Part shown: positions 1 through 6,342 of the stretch, piece after piece | Position numbering within the stretch: the first letter of the stretch is position 1 | How the letters are laid out: every line of letters begins with the position of its first letter | Origin: Acidaminococcaceae bacterium | GTDB taxonomy: Bacteria; Bacillota; Negativicutes; Acidaminococcales; Acidaminococcaceae | Assembly: GCA_022653215.1 (NCBI GenBank) | Contig: JALCSJ010000060.1 | Location: 1 to 11,526, forward strand | Length of the DNA stretch: 11,526 nt | Reading direction: 5' to 3' | The notes under the pieces: model-generated | What the model saw: only the letters and a program-made list of their open reading frames with translations | Told to the model about the DNA's origin: nothing | Database searches by the model: none | Program-made: the position numbers and the translations under genes

Positions 1-1876
1 ATATGGCAAAGGCGGTACTTTGGTTAACGTTATTACCGGTGTTGCCGGTTATACAGGCACTACAGGCTTTGATGCCAACAACTATACTATTACTCTGGAT
101 ACTGCTAATAACAAGTACACGATTCACCAACGTGAAGTTTACTTAACCACTAAAGGCAGTAAGACATATGGTGACGCTGATCCGGCCGGCAGTGCTTATG
201 AAATTACAGATACTAGTGCAGCAGATGCAAATAGGGGCTTAACAAGTTGGGATGAAACTGCCACAATCAACAGTCATCATGGCAGTACTAATTACACTGC
301 TTGGCAAAACTCTGTAACTAATTCCACCGACGAAAAGTCTGATGCTAAAAGTTATGGCACAGTTAATGGTAGCGATAAAGTATTAGGTTTGGATGTAGGA
401 AATACTTATATCAACACCGGAACTAATACCGGAACCAATAGTGGATCTGCTAAAATGAGTACCAACTACATTATTACCTACAAAGATGACTTTAATATTG
501 GTAAAAAGGCTATTAAGATTAAGGTTACCGGCAGCAAGATTTATGGTGAGAATACTATTAACGGCACCAATACCGGCAACGTATACACCGTTACTGCTGA
601 TGCTTTGCAAAATGGTGATAAGTTCGATACCAGTAAAGTGATTATTACCAATACTGTAGGTGAAGAAGCTAACGTTGGCACATATAAAGGTGCAGATGCA
701 ACACATATTATAGGTGCAGATAATTTCGTTAATGACGAATCAAATACGGATAAAGGAAACCACGAATTCAAAGCAGGCAACTACGATATTACCTTTGATG
801 CTGTTAATAGCCAATATGATGTAACCAAACGCAGCTTGACAGTGGAAACCACTGGCAGCAAGACCTATGGTGACGCTGATCCGGCCGGTGGTACTTATAC
901 TGTTAAGGATATTAGCACAGGCGCAGCCAGTGGGTTAACCACCTGGGATCAAGGAAATTTCAATACAACTGTTGCTACTGCCAAAAACACTAACGCTATT
1001 GGCAACAATACTGATGAGCATACTAATGTAGGCAGTTATGGTACTAATGGTAATGGTACACAGGCTTTGACCGTTGATGTAACCGCCGGCAATAATCTGG
1101 CTACCAACTACATCATTACCTATGTTGACAAATTCGATATTGGCAAGCGTAAGATTACCGTTACTCAAACCGGTACCAAAGAATATGGCACAGGCAGCGA
1201 GCACAGTACTTATAGCGAAGTTGGTCTGGACAATGTTGCTAATGGACAAGAAGCCGCCATTAAAAATGCTGTTCATAATTCCGATAGTTCTAATCGCACT
1301 ACTAATGTTGGCAGCTATAAGAACACAGACAGTAAAGACAATGGCATGCTGACAGTAGGTATAAGCGGCATAGATGACATCATGAAAAATTATGAAGTTA
1401 CCTACAACACTACCATGAATGTAACACCTGCAGACTTTACCTATACTTCTGACCACACTGAATATTGGCAGGGCACACCCATTCCGGCTCAAACCGGTAA
1501 GGTAACCAACAGGTTTGGTGAAGATGTAAGTGATTTGGTTGGCAAGACCACTTGGGATACTCCCGCTGATACTTATACTCCAGGTATGTATCCTATCTGG
1601 GGTCATGGCGCCAACGATTTCACCGGTAACTACAATCCTTTGCAGTCTACCGATCCGAATAATGCTAAGGCATTAAGGATTAAACCGCGTCCTGCTGATC
1701 AGCATACTGATGAAGTACAGGCTTTCGGTCTGGTTCGTCGTCCTCTGCTGGATATCCGTTATCTGGAATTAGTGGGTACGGAAGGTATTGACCGCTGGAT
1801 TTCTACCAACGATTTAGGTGCTAAGAGCACTACGACTTTGTATGACAAAAAGAAAACCATGAAGTATCAATTCTAA
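1..1876 (+). CDS. C-terminal part of a large MBG-repeat surface adhesin (5' end outside window)
   Basis: The reading frame is open from the left edge (first full codon at position 2), so the gene starts upstream; 624 residues are visible before the TAA. The protein is Thr/Asn/Gly/Ser-rich and almost free of cysteine, and is built of repeated beta-rich units. Each unit opens with a line such as GSKTYGDADPAG (two near-identical copies), GSKIYGENT or GTKEYGTGS, and closes with NY-I-TY/F...(I/V)-K(R/K), as in YIITYKDDFNIGKK and YIITYVDKFDIGKR. This is the pattern of MBG-type domains found in filamentous haemagglutinin-like adhesins of diderm bacteria, usually exported by two-partner or autotransporter routes. 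About four units are visible, then a degenerate unit (ADFTYTSDHTEYW) and a charged tail ending in KKKTMKYQF. No C-terminal beta-barrel is seen, which favours a two-partner or other secreted adhesin. Family assignment is by eye; target and export route are unknown. Confidence 0.8.
   Translation, partial: YGKGGTLVNVITGVAGYTGTTGFDANNYTITLDTANNKYTIHQREVYLTTKGSKTYGDADPAGSAYEITDTSAADANRGLTSWDETATINSHHGSTNYTAWQNSVTNSTDEKSDAKSYGTVNGSDKVLGLDVGNTYINTGTNTGTNSGSAKMSTNYIITYKDDFNIGKKAIKIKVTGSKIYGENTINGTNTGNVYTVTADALQNGDKFDTSKVIITNTVGEEANVGTYKGADATHIIGADNFVNDESNTDKGNHEFKAGNYDITFDAVNSQYDVTKRSLTVETTGSKTYGDADPAGGTYTVKDISTGAASGLTTWDQGNFNTTVATAKNTNAIGNNTDEHTNVGSYGTNGNGTQALTVDVTAGNNLATNYIITYVDKFDIGKRKITVTQTGTKEYGTGSEHSTYSEVGLDNVANGQEAAIKNAVHNSDSSNRTTNVGSYKNTDSKDNGMLTVGISGIDDIMKNYEVTYNTTMNVTPADFTYTSDHTEYWQGTPIPAQTGKVTNRFGEDVSDLVGKTTWDTPADTYTPGMYPIWGHGANDFTGNYNPLQSTDPNNAKALRIKPRPADQHTDEVQAFGLVRRPLLDIRYLELVGTEGIDRWISTNDLGAKSTTTLYDKKKTMKYQF
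155..189 (+). repeat. Intragenic MBG repeat, copy 1
   Basis: This 35-bp stretch encodes the GSKTYGDADPAG line of one MBG unit. It recurs at 854-888 with only two base changes, exactly 699 bp (233 codons) away, so the frame is kept. A second pair, encoding TNYIITY, lies near 461-480 and 1103-1122. Such near-identical blocks can recombine and change the number of domains. Confidence 0.75.
854..888 (+). repeat. Intragenic MBG repeat, copy 2
   Basis: Second copy of the 35-bp block at 155-189, differing at two positions. It begins another MBG unit, encoding GSKTYGDADPAG, in the same reading frame. Confidence 0.75.
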
Positions 1877-1882
1877 AACTCA

Positions 1883-1926
1883 GGGACTATAACACAATTT
1901 ATAATTGTGCTATAGTCCCATTTTTC
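1883..1926 (+). terminator. Rho-independent terminator of the adhesin gene
   Basis: A 17-bp stem with one mismatch (GGGACTATAACACAATT pairing with AATTGTGCTATAGTCCC) closes a TAT loop and is followed by a run of five T. It starts six bases after the adhesin stop codon, so the adhesin is the last gene of its transcript. Confidence 0.9.
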
Positions 1927-1940
1927 TAGGCATCATAGAT

Positions 1941-2239
1941 TCGTAGAACTATTGCTGCTGACAAGATCCGTCCTGACGGTCGTCAATTAAACGAAGTTCG
2001 TTCTGTAGGAGAAACCAAACCTATGCGTTCTCCCGGCAGACGTGAAATCGGTCATGGTGCTTTGGCAGAAAGAGCTTTGCTGCCGGTAATTCCTTCTGAA
2101 GAGGAATTACCTTATTCTATTCGTCTGGTTTCCGAAGTATTGGAATCAAACGGTTCTTCTTCCATGGCTTCCACTTGGTCAAGCTTACGGAAATCGACTC
2201 CAAAGGCCGCCTGACTCCAGAAAAGCCGCACTAAACAAA
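1941..2239 (+). pseudogene. pnp: Internally deleted second copy of pnp
   Basis: Three collinear pieces of the intact pnp at 4079-6154 are joined here. Piece A (1941-2001) matches 4981-5041 with 2 differences in 61 bases. Piece B (2001-2177) matches 5221-5397 with 3 differences in 177. Piece C (2178-2239) matches 6086-6151 with a 4-base deletion and one substitution. The A/B join removes 180 bases and stays in frame (NEVR|SVGETKP). The B/C join removes 688 bases and shifts the frame, leading to TGA at 2212-2214. The longest ATG-initiated stretch (2023-2214, 63 codons) begins at an internal Met and has no evident ribosome binding site; a TAG at 1936-1938 closes the frame upstream. The whole first RNase PH domain, the catalytic aspartates and the KH domain are missing, so this cannot be an active PNPase. 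Confidence 0.92.
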
Positions 2240-2264
2240 CTCCTAGTGAATTCCTTTTAAAGAA

Positions 2265-2277
2265 AAGTGTTGCACTT
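2265..2277. repeat. Short palindrome just after the pnp remnant
   Basis: AAGTG and CACTT form 5-bp arms around TTG, about 25 bp beyond the end of the pnp homology and just before a promoter-like TTGACA. It could be a small operator or a trace of a lost insertion; nothing in the sequence decides this. Confidence 0.3.
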
Positions 2278-2279
2278 CA

Positions 2280-2307
2280 TTGACAATTTGCCGTCCAGAG
2301 ATATGTT
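2280..2307 (+). promoter_or_regulatory. Putative sigma-A promoter of a short transcript
   Basis: TTGACA at 2280-2285 is a perfect -35 box, followed after 16 bp by TATGTT (2302-2307; 4 of 6 to TATAAT). A transcript from here would run about 130 bases to the strong terminator at 2401-2446. Confidence 0.4.
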
Positions 2308-2313
2308 TCTGGC

Positions 2314-2446
2314 CTTGCGGTAGGTGTATAAAAAAATGGAAATACGCAAATTTGAATTTTACGTCCATTTTGACTTGCTAACTAAATAAAATAACGCTAA
2401 AAGAGCCAAAAGTTTCTTTTAAAGAAACTTTTGGCTCTTTTTTTTT
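2314..2446 (+). ncRNA. Possible small RNA or short-ORF transcript
   Basis: This segment sits between a promoter-like site and a strong terminator and holds no normal gene. It contains an imperfect hairpin whose outer arms are AAAATGGA (about 2333-2340) and TCCATTTT. It also holds a 17-codon ORF (ATG 2336-2338 to TAA 2387-2389, MEIRKFEFYVHFDLLTK), preceded at 9 bases by AGGTG (2322-2326). It could therefore be a regulatory RNA, a small-protein gene, or debris ending in an old terminator. I recognise no RNA family. Confidence 0.3.
2401..2446 (+). terminator. Strong rho-independent terminator
   Basis: A perfect 16-bp stem (AAGAGCCAAAAGTTTC pairing with GAAACTTTTGGCTCTT) with a 7-base loop runs straight into a T tract to 2446. 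It separates the pnp remnant and any short transcript from the flippase promoter 24 bp downstream. The A-rich 5' arm and T-rich 3' arm could also work in the opposite direction, but no gene lies on the minus strand here. Confidence 0.88.
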
Positions 2447-2469
2447 CATTTGAGTAGGGCATATCGTTT

Positions 2470-2499
2470 TTGACAAAAATAGGGGAGTTCCTTTATCAT
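2470..2499 (+). promoter_or_regulatory. Sigma-A promoter of the flippase gene
   Basis: TTGACA (2470-2475, perfect) and TATCAT (2494-2499, 5 of 6) are separated by 18 bp. Transcription would start near 2506, giving a leader of about 45 bases before the flippase ATG. Its position directly after a strong terminator supports an independent transcript. Confidence 0.65.
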
Positions 2500-2541
2500 G
2501 AAGGCAGCATCAACACTATTTATATGTTATTTATTAATGGC

Positions 2542-2546
2542 AGGTG
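2542..2546 (+). promoter_or_regulatory. Shine-Dalgarno deciding the flippase start
   Basis: AGGTG matches the 3' part of the full AGGAGGTG pairing site and lies 3 bases before ATG 2550, a good aligned spacing. The in-frame GTG at 2544 overlaps this site and so cannot be the start. Confidence 0.5.
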
Positions 2547-2549
2547 AAT

Positions 2550-3941
2550 ATGAATGCTTGTGAAAATAAAATTAGCAGAGCCTTTTTGGTTTTAAAAGAG
2601 AATATAGTACAGCATAAATTAATACGGGGAACGTTTCTGTTAGTATTATCTGGAATCACGGTGAAAATAATTGGTGGACTTAATTGGATTTTTTTGTCAA
2701 GAATAATAGGCGGAGAAGGAATGGGACTTTATCAAATGGCTTATCCATTCTATCTTTTTGCCCTTACCTTGTCTTGCTCAGGAATACCCACGGCAGTAGC
2801 ACTAATAACCTCGGAATACTTGGCTCAAAAGGACTATGGAAATTTGGAACAAACATTTAAGGTAATACTTGCCTTTTCTTTATTAATTAGTGTTACTTTT
2901 TTCTTTGGCCTTTTATGTCTTGCTGAACTTTTGACTAAATATGAATTGTTACGAGATACAAGAGCATATTTTTCTATTATTGCTCTTGCACCGGCAGTTT
3001 TTTTTGTGACAATTTTAGCTTGTTTTCGTGGTTATTTTCAAGGTTATAGGATTATGCTTCCTATTGCTTTGACCGAAATTACCGAACAGGTGGTGAGAGT
3101 ATTTGCCATGCTCCTGCTTGCTTTTGCTTTTTTGAAAAAAGGGATTGCTTATGCCGCGGGCGGGGCTAGCTTAGGAGCTGCGCTGGGGGCAATTGCAGGC
3201 TTAGTTGTTATGTTATATTATTTCAAAAAGCAAAAAAAGGTTGAGGCTGTTCCCGTTATGGGAAAGTTATCCTTAATTCAAACTATTAATATTATTAAAC
3301 AATTTGGGAGAGTGCTGGGGCCTGTTATTGCAGTAAATTTATTCAATCCTTTGGTAGGAATTTTAGAGTCACTTATAGTCGTTAATCGTTTGGCTGTGGC
3401 AGGATACACAGTGCAAGATGGAACTATGTTTTATGGTTACTACACAGGGGTTGCCTTGCCCCTTGTTTTTGCTTGTACAATTTTTTCCTCGGCACTGGCT
3501 ATTAACATAATGCCTATTATTGCGGGAGATAGAATGGCAAATAATTTTCGTAAGGTTAGAGCAAAGACACAGTGTTCTTGTATCTTTGCCTTTGCCTTAA
3601 GCCTGCCCTTGTGTATGATTTTATATTGGTGGGGAGAAAGCATAGCTCATACTATTTATAATGCTAGAGCAGCCGGTGGTATTATAAAAATTATGAGTTT
3701 ATCGGTAATTGGTTTGAGTTTGCAACAAATCTCCTCTGGAATCCTACAAGGTATGCGGCAAATACCCATCTTAAGCAGAAATATAGTTGTAGCAGCCTGT
3801 ATTAAAATAGGTATATGCTACATATGTGTTGGTAATCCTAACATCGGGATTGAAGGGGCGGCATGGGCTACAAATGCTGATTATAGCATTGGTGCTATAT
3901 TGAATATATATTATATTTGGGTTCTAACAAAAATGGGGTAA
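2550..3941 (+). CDS. SpoVB/MurJ-type polysaccharide flippase, C-terminus short
   Basis: A 463-residue, very hydrophobic protein of the MOP superfamily (SpoVB/YtgP branch), expected to flip lipid-linked oligosaccharide or peptidoglycan precursors across the inner membrane. The N-terminal signature is clear: RGTFLLVLSGITVKIIGG, FLSRIIGGEGMGLYQM and SGIPTAVALITSEYLA, typical of SpoVB-like proteins. About 12 membrane segments can be counted, with a basic cytoplasmic loop near YYFKKQKKVE. The protein ends at NIYYIWVLTKMG, where relatives (usually about 510-530 residues) go on for one or two more helices. The +1 frame after the stop gives WVSLDLTRSSKYS up to TAG at 4003, so the tail may have been lost by frameshift and decay. 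Codons are richer in A/T than in pnp. ATG 2550 is chosen over GTG 2544 because of the ribosome binding site. The exact substrate cannot be told. Confidence 0.82.
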   Translation: MNACENKISRAFLVLKENIVQHKLIRGTFLLVLSGITVKIIGGLNWIFLSRIIGGEGMGLYQMAYPFYLFALTLSCSGIPTAVALITSEYLAQKDYGNLEQTFKVILAFSLLISVTFFFGLLCLAELLTKYELLRDTRAYFSIIALAPAVFFVTILACFRGYFQGYRIMLPIALTEITEQVVRVFAMLLLAFAFLKKGIAYAAGGASLGAALGAIAGLVVMLYYFKKQKKVEAVPVMGKLSLIQTINIIKQFGRVLGPVIAVNLFNPLVGILESLIVVNRLAVAGYTVQDGTMFYGYYTGVALPLVFACTIFSSALAINIMPIIAGDRMANNFRKVRAKTQCSCIFAFALSLPLCMILYWWGESIAHTIYNARAAGGIIKIMSLSVIGLSLQQISSGILQGMRQIPILSRNIVVAACIKIGICYICVGNPNIGIEGAAWATNADYSIGAILNIYYIWVLTKMG

Positions 3942-4013
3942 GTGGGTTAGTCTGGATCTTACCAGAAGTAGTAAATACTCTATTTTTCTCAAATCTTATA
4001 AATAGTAGGAATT

Positions 4014-4034
4014 TTGACCGTTTTGTAGTATAAT
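4014..4034 (+). promoter_or_regulatory. Putative pnp promoter
   Basis: A perfect TATAAT lies at 4029-4034, 45 bases before the pnp start. TTGACC at 4014-4019 is only 9 bp upstream, too close to serve as its -35, so the -35 is weak or an activator may help. The same GTAGTATAAT string precedes the efflux operon at 7767-7776. Confidence 0.45.
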
Positions 4035-4062
4035 ATTACGGTAACAAATTAGAGAGAAAAAT

Positions 4063-4069
4063 AAGGAGG
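4063..4069 (+). promoter_or_regulatory. Strong Shine-Dalgarno deciding the pnp start
   Basis: AAGGAGG ends immediately before an in-frame ATG at 4070, which is too close to be used. The ATG at 4079 is 9 bases away and begins the normal PNPase N-terminus (MHTYSMELGGRTL). Confidence 0.85.
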
Positions 4070-4078
4070 ATGCTGAAG

Positions 4079-6154
4079 ATGCATACTTACAGCATGGAGT
4101 TAGGCGGAAGAACCCTAACTATGGAAATTGGCAAAATTGCCAAGCAAGCAAATGGTGCCGTATTAGTTCGTTACGGTGAAACAGCAGTTGTTGTGGCCGT
4201 TACAGGTACCAAAGAACCAAGAGAGGGAGTAGATTTCTTCCCTTTAACAGTGGATTTTGAAGAGAAAATGTACTCGGTAGGTAAAATTCCCGGAGGTTTC
4301 ATTAAAAGAGAAGGTCGTCCTTCCACCAACGCGATTTTAACTTCCCGTCTTATTGATAGACCTATCAGACCTATGTTCCCGGAGGGGTATCATAACGATG
4401 TTCAGATCGTTGCTACCGCCGTTTCCGTGGACCCGGACAATGCCCCGGATATTCCAGCTATGATCGGTGCATCCTGTGCACTGTCTATTTCTGATATTCC
4501 TTTTGAAGGACCTATTGCCGGTGTCCGCATCGGTTTAATTGATGGACAATTTATTGTTTGTCCTACTGTGGCTCAAGCTGAAGTCAGCGAATTAAACCTG
4601 GCTGTAGCAGGAACCAAAGACGCGATTTTGATGGTAGAAGCAGGCGCTAAAGAAGTATCCGAAGACACTATGCTGGATGCTATTTGGTTTGCTCATGACC
4701 AAATCAAAAAAATCGTAGAATTCCAAGAAAAGATTCAGGCTGAGATTGGCAAACCCAAGATGGATGTGCCTGTTTACGTGCCTCCTGCTGATATCGTAGC
4801 CGCTGTTAAAGAATTTGGCGAAGCTAAATTAAAGGCTGCTTTGATGGATGCAGATAAGCTCCACAGAGATGAAAATGTTGGCAAAGTTAAAGAAGAAATT
4901 GCTGAACATTTTGCTGACCAATATCCTGATAACGGGGCAGATGTTGCCTACGTAACCCAGAAATTAATCAAAGCTGTAGTTCGTAGAACTATTGCTGTTG
5001 ACAAGATCCGTCCTGATGGTCGTCAATTAAACGAAGTTCGTCCTGTAACCTGCGAAGTTGGTATCTTGGCTCGTCCTCATGGCAGTGCCTTGTTCACACG
5101 TGGTCAGACTCAGGTACTGAACTGCACCACATTGGCACCACTCCGTGAAGCACAAATCATCGATGGCTTAGGGCCTGAAGTGACAAAGCGTTATATTCAC
5201 CATTACAATTTCCCGCCTTATTCTGTAGGAGAAACCAAACCTATGCGTTCTCCCGGCAGACGTGAAATCGGTCATGGTGCTTTGGCAGAAAGAGCTTTGC
5301 TGCCGGTAATTCCTTCTGAAGAGGAATTCCCTTATGCTATTCGTCTGGTTTCCGAAGTATTGGAATCCAACGGTTCTTCTTCCATGGCTTCCACTTGTGC
5401 CAGCACCTTGTCCCTGATGGACGCAGGTGTGCCTATTAAGGCTCCTGTTTCCGGCGTGGCTATGGGTCTGGTAAAAGACGGTGATGATTTCACTATCTTG
5501 ACTGATATTCAAGGTCTGGAAGATGCTCTGGGCGATATGGACTTCAAGGTAACCGGTACCGAAAAAGGTATCACTGCAATGCAGATGGATATTAAAATCG
5601 ACGGTATCAACAAGGAAATCTTTAAGCAGGCTTTGGCACAGGCCAAAGAAGGCAGACACTTTATCCTGGGCAAGATGCTGGAATGCATCCCTGAACCCAG
5701 AAAAGAACTGAGCAAGTATGCTCCTAAGATTACCACTTTGAAGATTGATCCTGATAAGATTAAAGACATCATCGGCCCCGGCGGCAAGATGATTAAGAAG
5801 ATTGTTGAAGAAACCGGCGCTAAGATTGATGTTGATGATGACGGTACTGTGTATGTAGCAGCTGTGAACAGCGAATCTGCTGACAAAGCTGTTGCTACCA
5901 TTAAAGGCATTACCGCTGTTCCTGAAGTTGGCAAGATTTACACCGGCAAAGTTACCCGCATCATGAACTTTGGTGCTTTCGTGGAATTTATGCCCGGCAA
6001 AGAAGGCCTGGTACACATTTCTCAACTGGCCAATGAGCGCGTAAACAAGGTAGAAGACGTAGTTTCTATCGGCGACGAGATAATGGTCAAGCTTACGGAA
6101 ATCGACTCCAAAGGCCGCCTGAACCTCTCAAGAAAAGCCGCACTAAACAAATAA
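4079..6154 (+). CDS. pnp: Polyribonucleotide nucleotidyltransferase (PNPase)
   Basis: A 691-residue cytoplasmic 3'-to-5' exoribonuclease that degrades RNA phosphorolytically, releasing nucleoside diphosphates; the family works as a homotrimer and often joins RNA degradosomes. The order of domains is complete: RNase PH domain 1 (about 1-215), the all-helical linker (about 240-310), RNase PH domain 2 (about 313-540), KH (about 550-612, GPGGKMIKKI) and S1 (about 618-688, GKVTRIMNFGAFVEF). NGSSSMAST carries the phosphate-binding serines. GLEDALGDMDFKVTG carries the two acidic residues equivalent to E. coli Asp486 and Asp492 (here Asp482 and Asp488). Length is normal. It appears to be transcribed alone, with its own promoter and a downstream hairpin. 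A fragmentary second copy lies about 2 kb upstream. Confidence 0.98.
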   Translation: MHTYSMELGGRTLTMEIGKIAKQANGAVLVRYGETAVVVAVTGTKEPREGVDFFPLTVDFEEKMYSVGKIPGGFIKREGRPSTNAILTSRLIDRPIRPMFPEGYHNDVQIVATAVSVDPDNAPDIPAMIGASCALSISDIPFEGPIAGVRIGLIDGQFIVCPTVAQAEVSELNLAVAGTKDAILMVEAGAKEVSEDTMLDAIWFAHDQIKKIVEFQEKIQAEIGKPKMDVPVYVPPADIVAAVKEFGEAKLKAALMDADKLHRDENVGKVKEEIAEHFADQYPDNGADVAYVTQKLIKAVVRRTIAVDKIRPDGRQLNEVRPVTCEVGILARPHGSALFTRGQTQVLNCTTLAPLREAQIIDGLGPEVTKRYIHHYNFPPYSVGETKPMRSPGRREIGHGALAERALLPVIPSEEEFPYAIRLVSEVLESNGSSSMASTCASTLSLMDAGVPIKAPVSGVAMGLVKDGDDFTILTDIQGLEDALGDMDFKVTGTEKGITAMQMDIKIDGINKEIFKQALAQAKEGRHFILGKMLECIPEPRKELSKYAPKITTLKIDPDKIKDIIGPGGKMIKKIVEETGAKIDVDDDGTVYVAAVNSESADKAVATIKGITAVPEVGKIYTGKVTRIMNFGAFVEFMPGKEGLVHISQLANERVNKVEDVVSIGDEIMVKLTEIDSKGRLNLSRKAALNK

Positions 6155-6165
6155 AAAAGAACTAT

Positions 6166-6204
6166 AACATCGCCATTGGTGCTAGGCACCAATGGCAATG
6201 TTTT
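6166..6204 (+). terminator. pnp terminator built from a REP-like palindrome
   Basis: Starting 12 bases after the pnp stop, AACATCGCCATTGGTGC pairs with GCACCAATGGCAATGTT (16 of 17) around a TAG loop and is followed by TTTT. The T tract is short, so termination may be partial. The core of the stem is a member of the palindromic repeat family described at 6221 and 7556. Confidence 0.7.
6173..6195. repeat. REP-like palindrome, copy 1
   Basis: A 23-bp element: arms CCATTGGTGCT and GGCACCAATGG around a single A. It differs at one position, next to the centre, from the perfect copy at 7560-7582. It forms the upper part of the pnp terminator hairpin. Confidence 0.85.
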
Positions 6205-6220
6205 GTCTCAAATAGTGTCT

Positions 6221-6243
6221 CCATTGGTGCCAGGCACTTTTGG
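6221..6243 (-). repeat. REP-like palindrome, copy 2 (inverted form)
   Basis: Arms CCATTGGTGCC and GGCACTTTTGG around one A. This is the exact reverse complement of the copies at 7642-7664 and 7678-7700, and the CGACG that follows is the complement of their 5' flank. It is followed by the small palindrome GACGCCAGCGTC (6245-6256). Confidence 0.85.
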
Positions 6244-6294
6244 CGACGCCAGCGTCTCCTTTTTGAGCTTCGCCCTTGATTTTTTGAGCATAGG

Positions 6295-6309
6295 TGATTA
6301 TCATTATAA
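6295..6309 (+). promoter_or_regulatory. Fur/PerR-like operator upstream of the channel-like gene
   Basis: TGATTATCATTATAA matches the 7-1-7 Fur box (TGATAATNATTATCA) at 12 of 14 specified positions. It matches the PerR box (TTATAATNATTATAA) equally well, with a perfect right half-site. It lies 33 bases before ATG 6343 and overlaps a possible -10 box, TATAAG (6305-6310), whose partner may be TTGAGC at 6284-6289 (15-bp spacer). Binding there would block transcription. AT-rich DNA can give such matches by chance. Confidence 0.45.
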
Positions 6310-6327
6310 GTGTTATGGCTTTTAAAT

Positions 6328-6333
6328 GGGGAG
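6328..6333 (+). promoter_or_regulatory. Shine-Dalgarno deciding the start of the channel-like gene
   Basis: GGGGAG lies 9 bases before ATG 6343. The alternative in-frame GTG at 6310 falls upstream of this site, within the promoter/operator area, and has no ribosome binding site of its own. Confidence 0.7.
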
Positions 6334-6342
6334 TGGGAAGCG

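Noticed and set aside
935..1606. Minus-strand ORF opposite the adhesin (223 codons)
   Set aside because: It is a by-product of the repetitive adhesin sequence; its residues mirror the repeats and it has no promoter or ribosome binding site.
2023..2214. 63-codon ORF as a real small protein
   Set aside because: It is an internal piece of PNPase read in frame and then frameshifted after the second deletion junction, with no ribosome binding site.
2240..2400. Insertion sequence remnant in the gap after the pnp fragment
   Set aside because: Only a short palindrome and AT-rich DNA are visible; there is no transposase fragment, no paired terminal repeats and no target duplication that I can identify.
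2498..2563. A 21-codon ORF (ATG 2498, MKAASTLFICYLLMAG...) preceded by AGGGGAG, possibly a leader peptide overlapping the flippase start
   Set aside because: Its ribosome binding site and ATG overlap the spacer and -10 of the TTGACA-N18-TATCAT promoter, so a transcript from that promoter would not contain the start. It would need a second, upstream promoter.
4070..4078. ATG 4070 as the pnp start
   Set aside because: It directly abuts the AAGGAGG site, leaving no spacing; ATG 4079 is correctly placed.
5168..6025. Long minus-strand ORF opposite pnp (285 codons), with a second one at 5509-5934
   Set aside because: Both are shadows of the strongly conserved pnp coding strand, with no recognisable domains or start signals.
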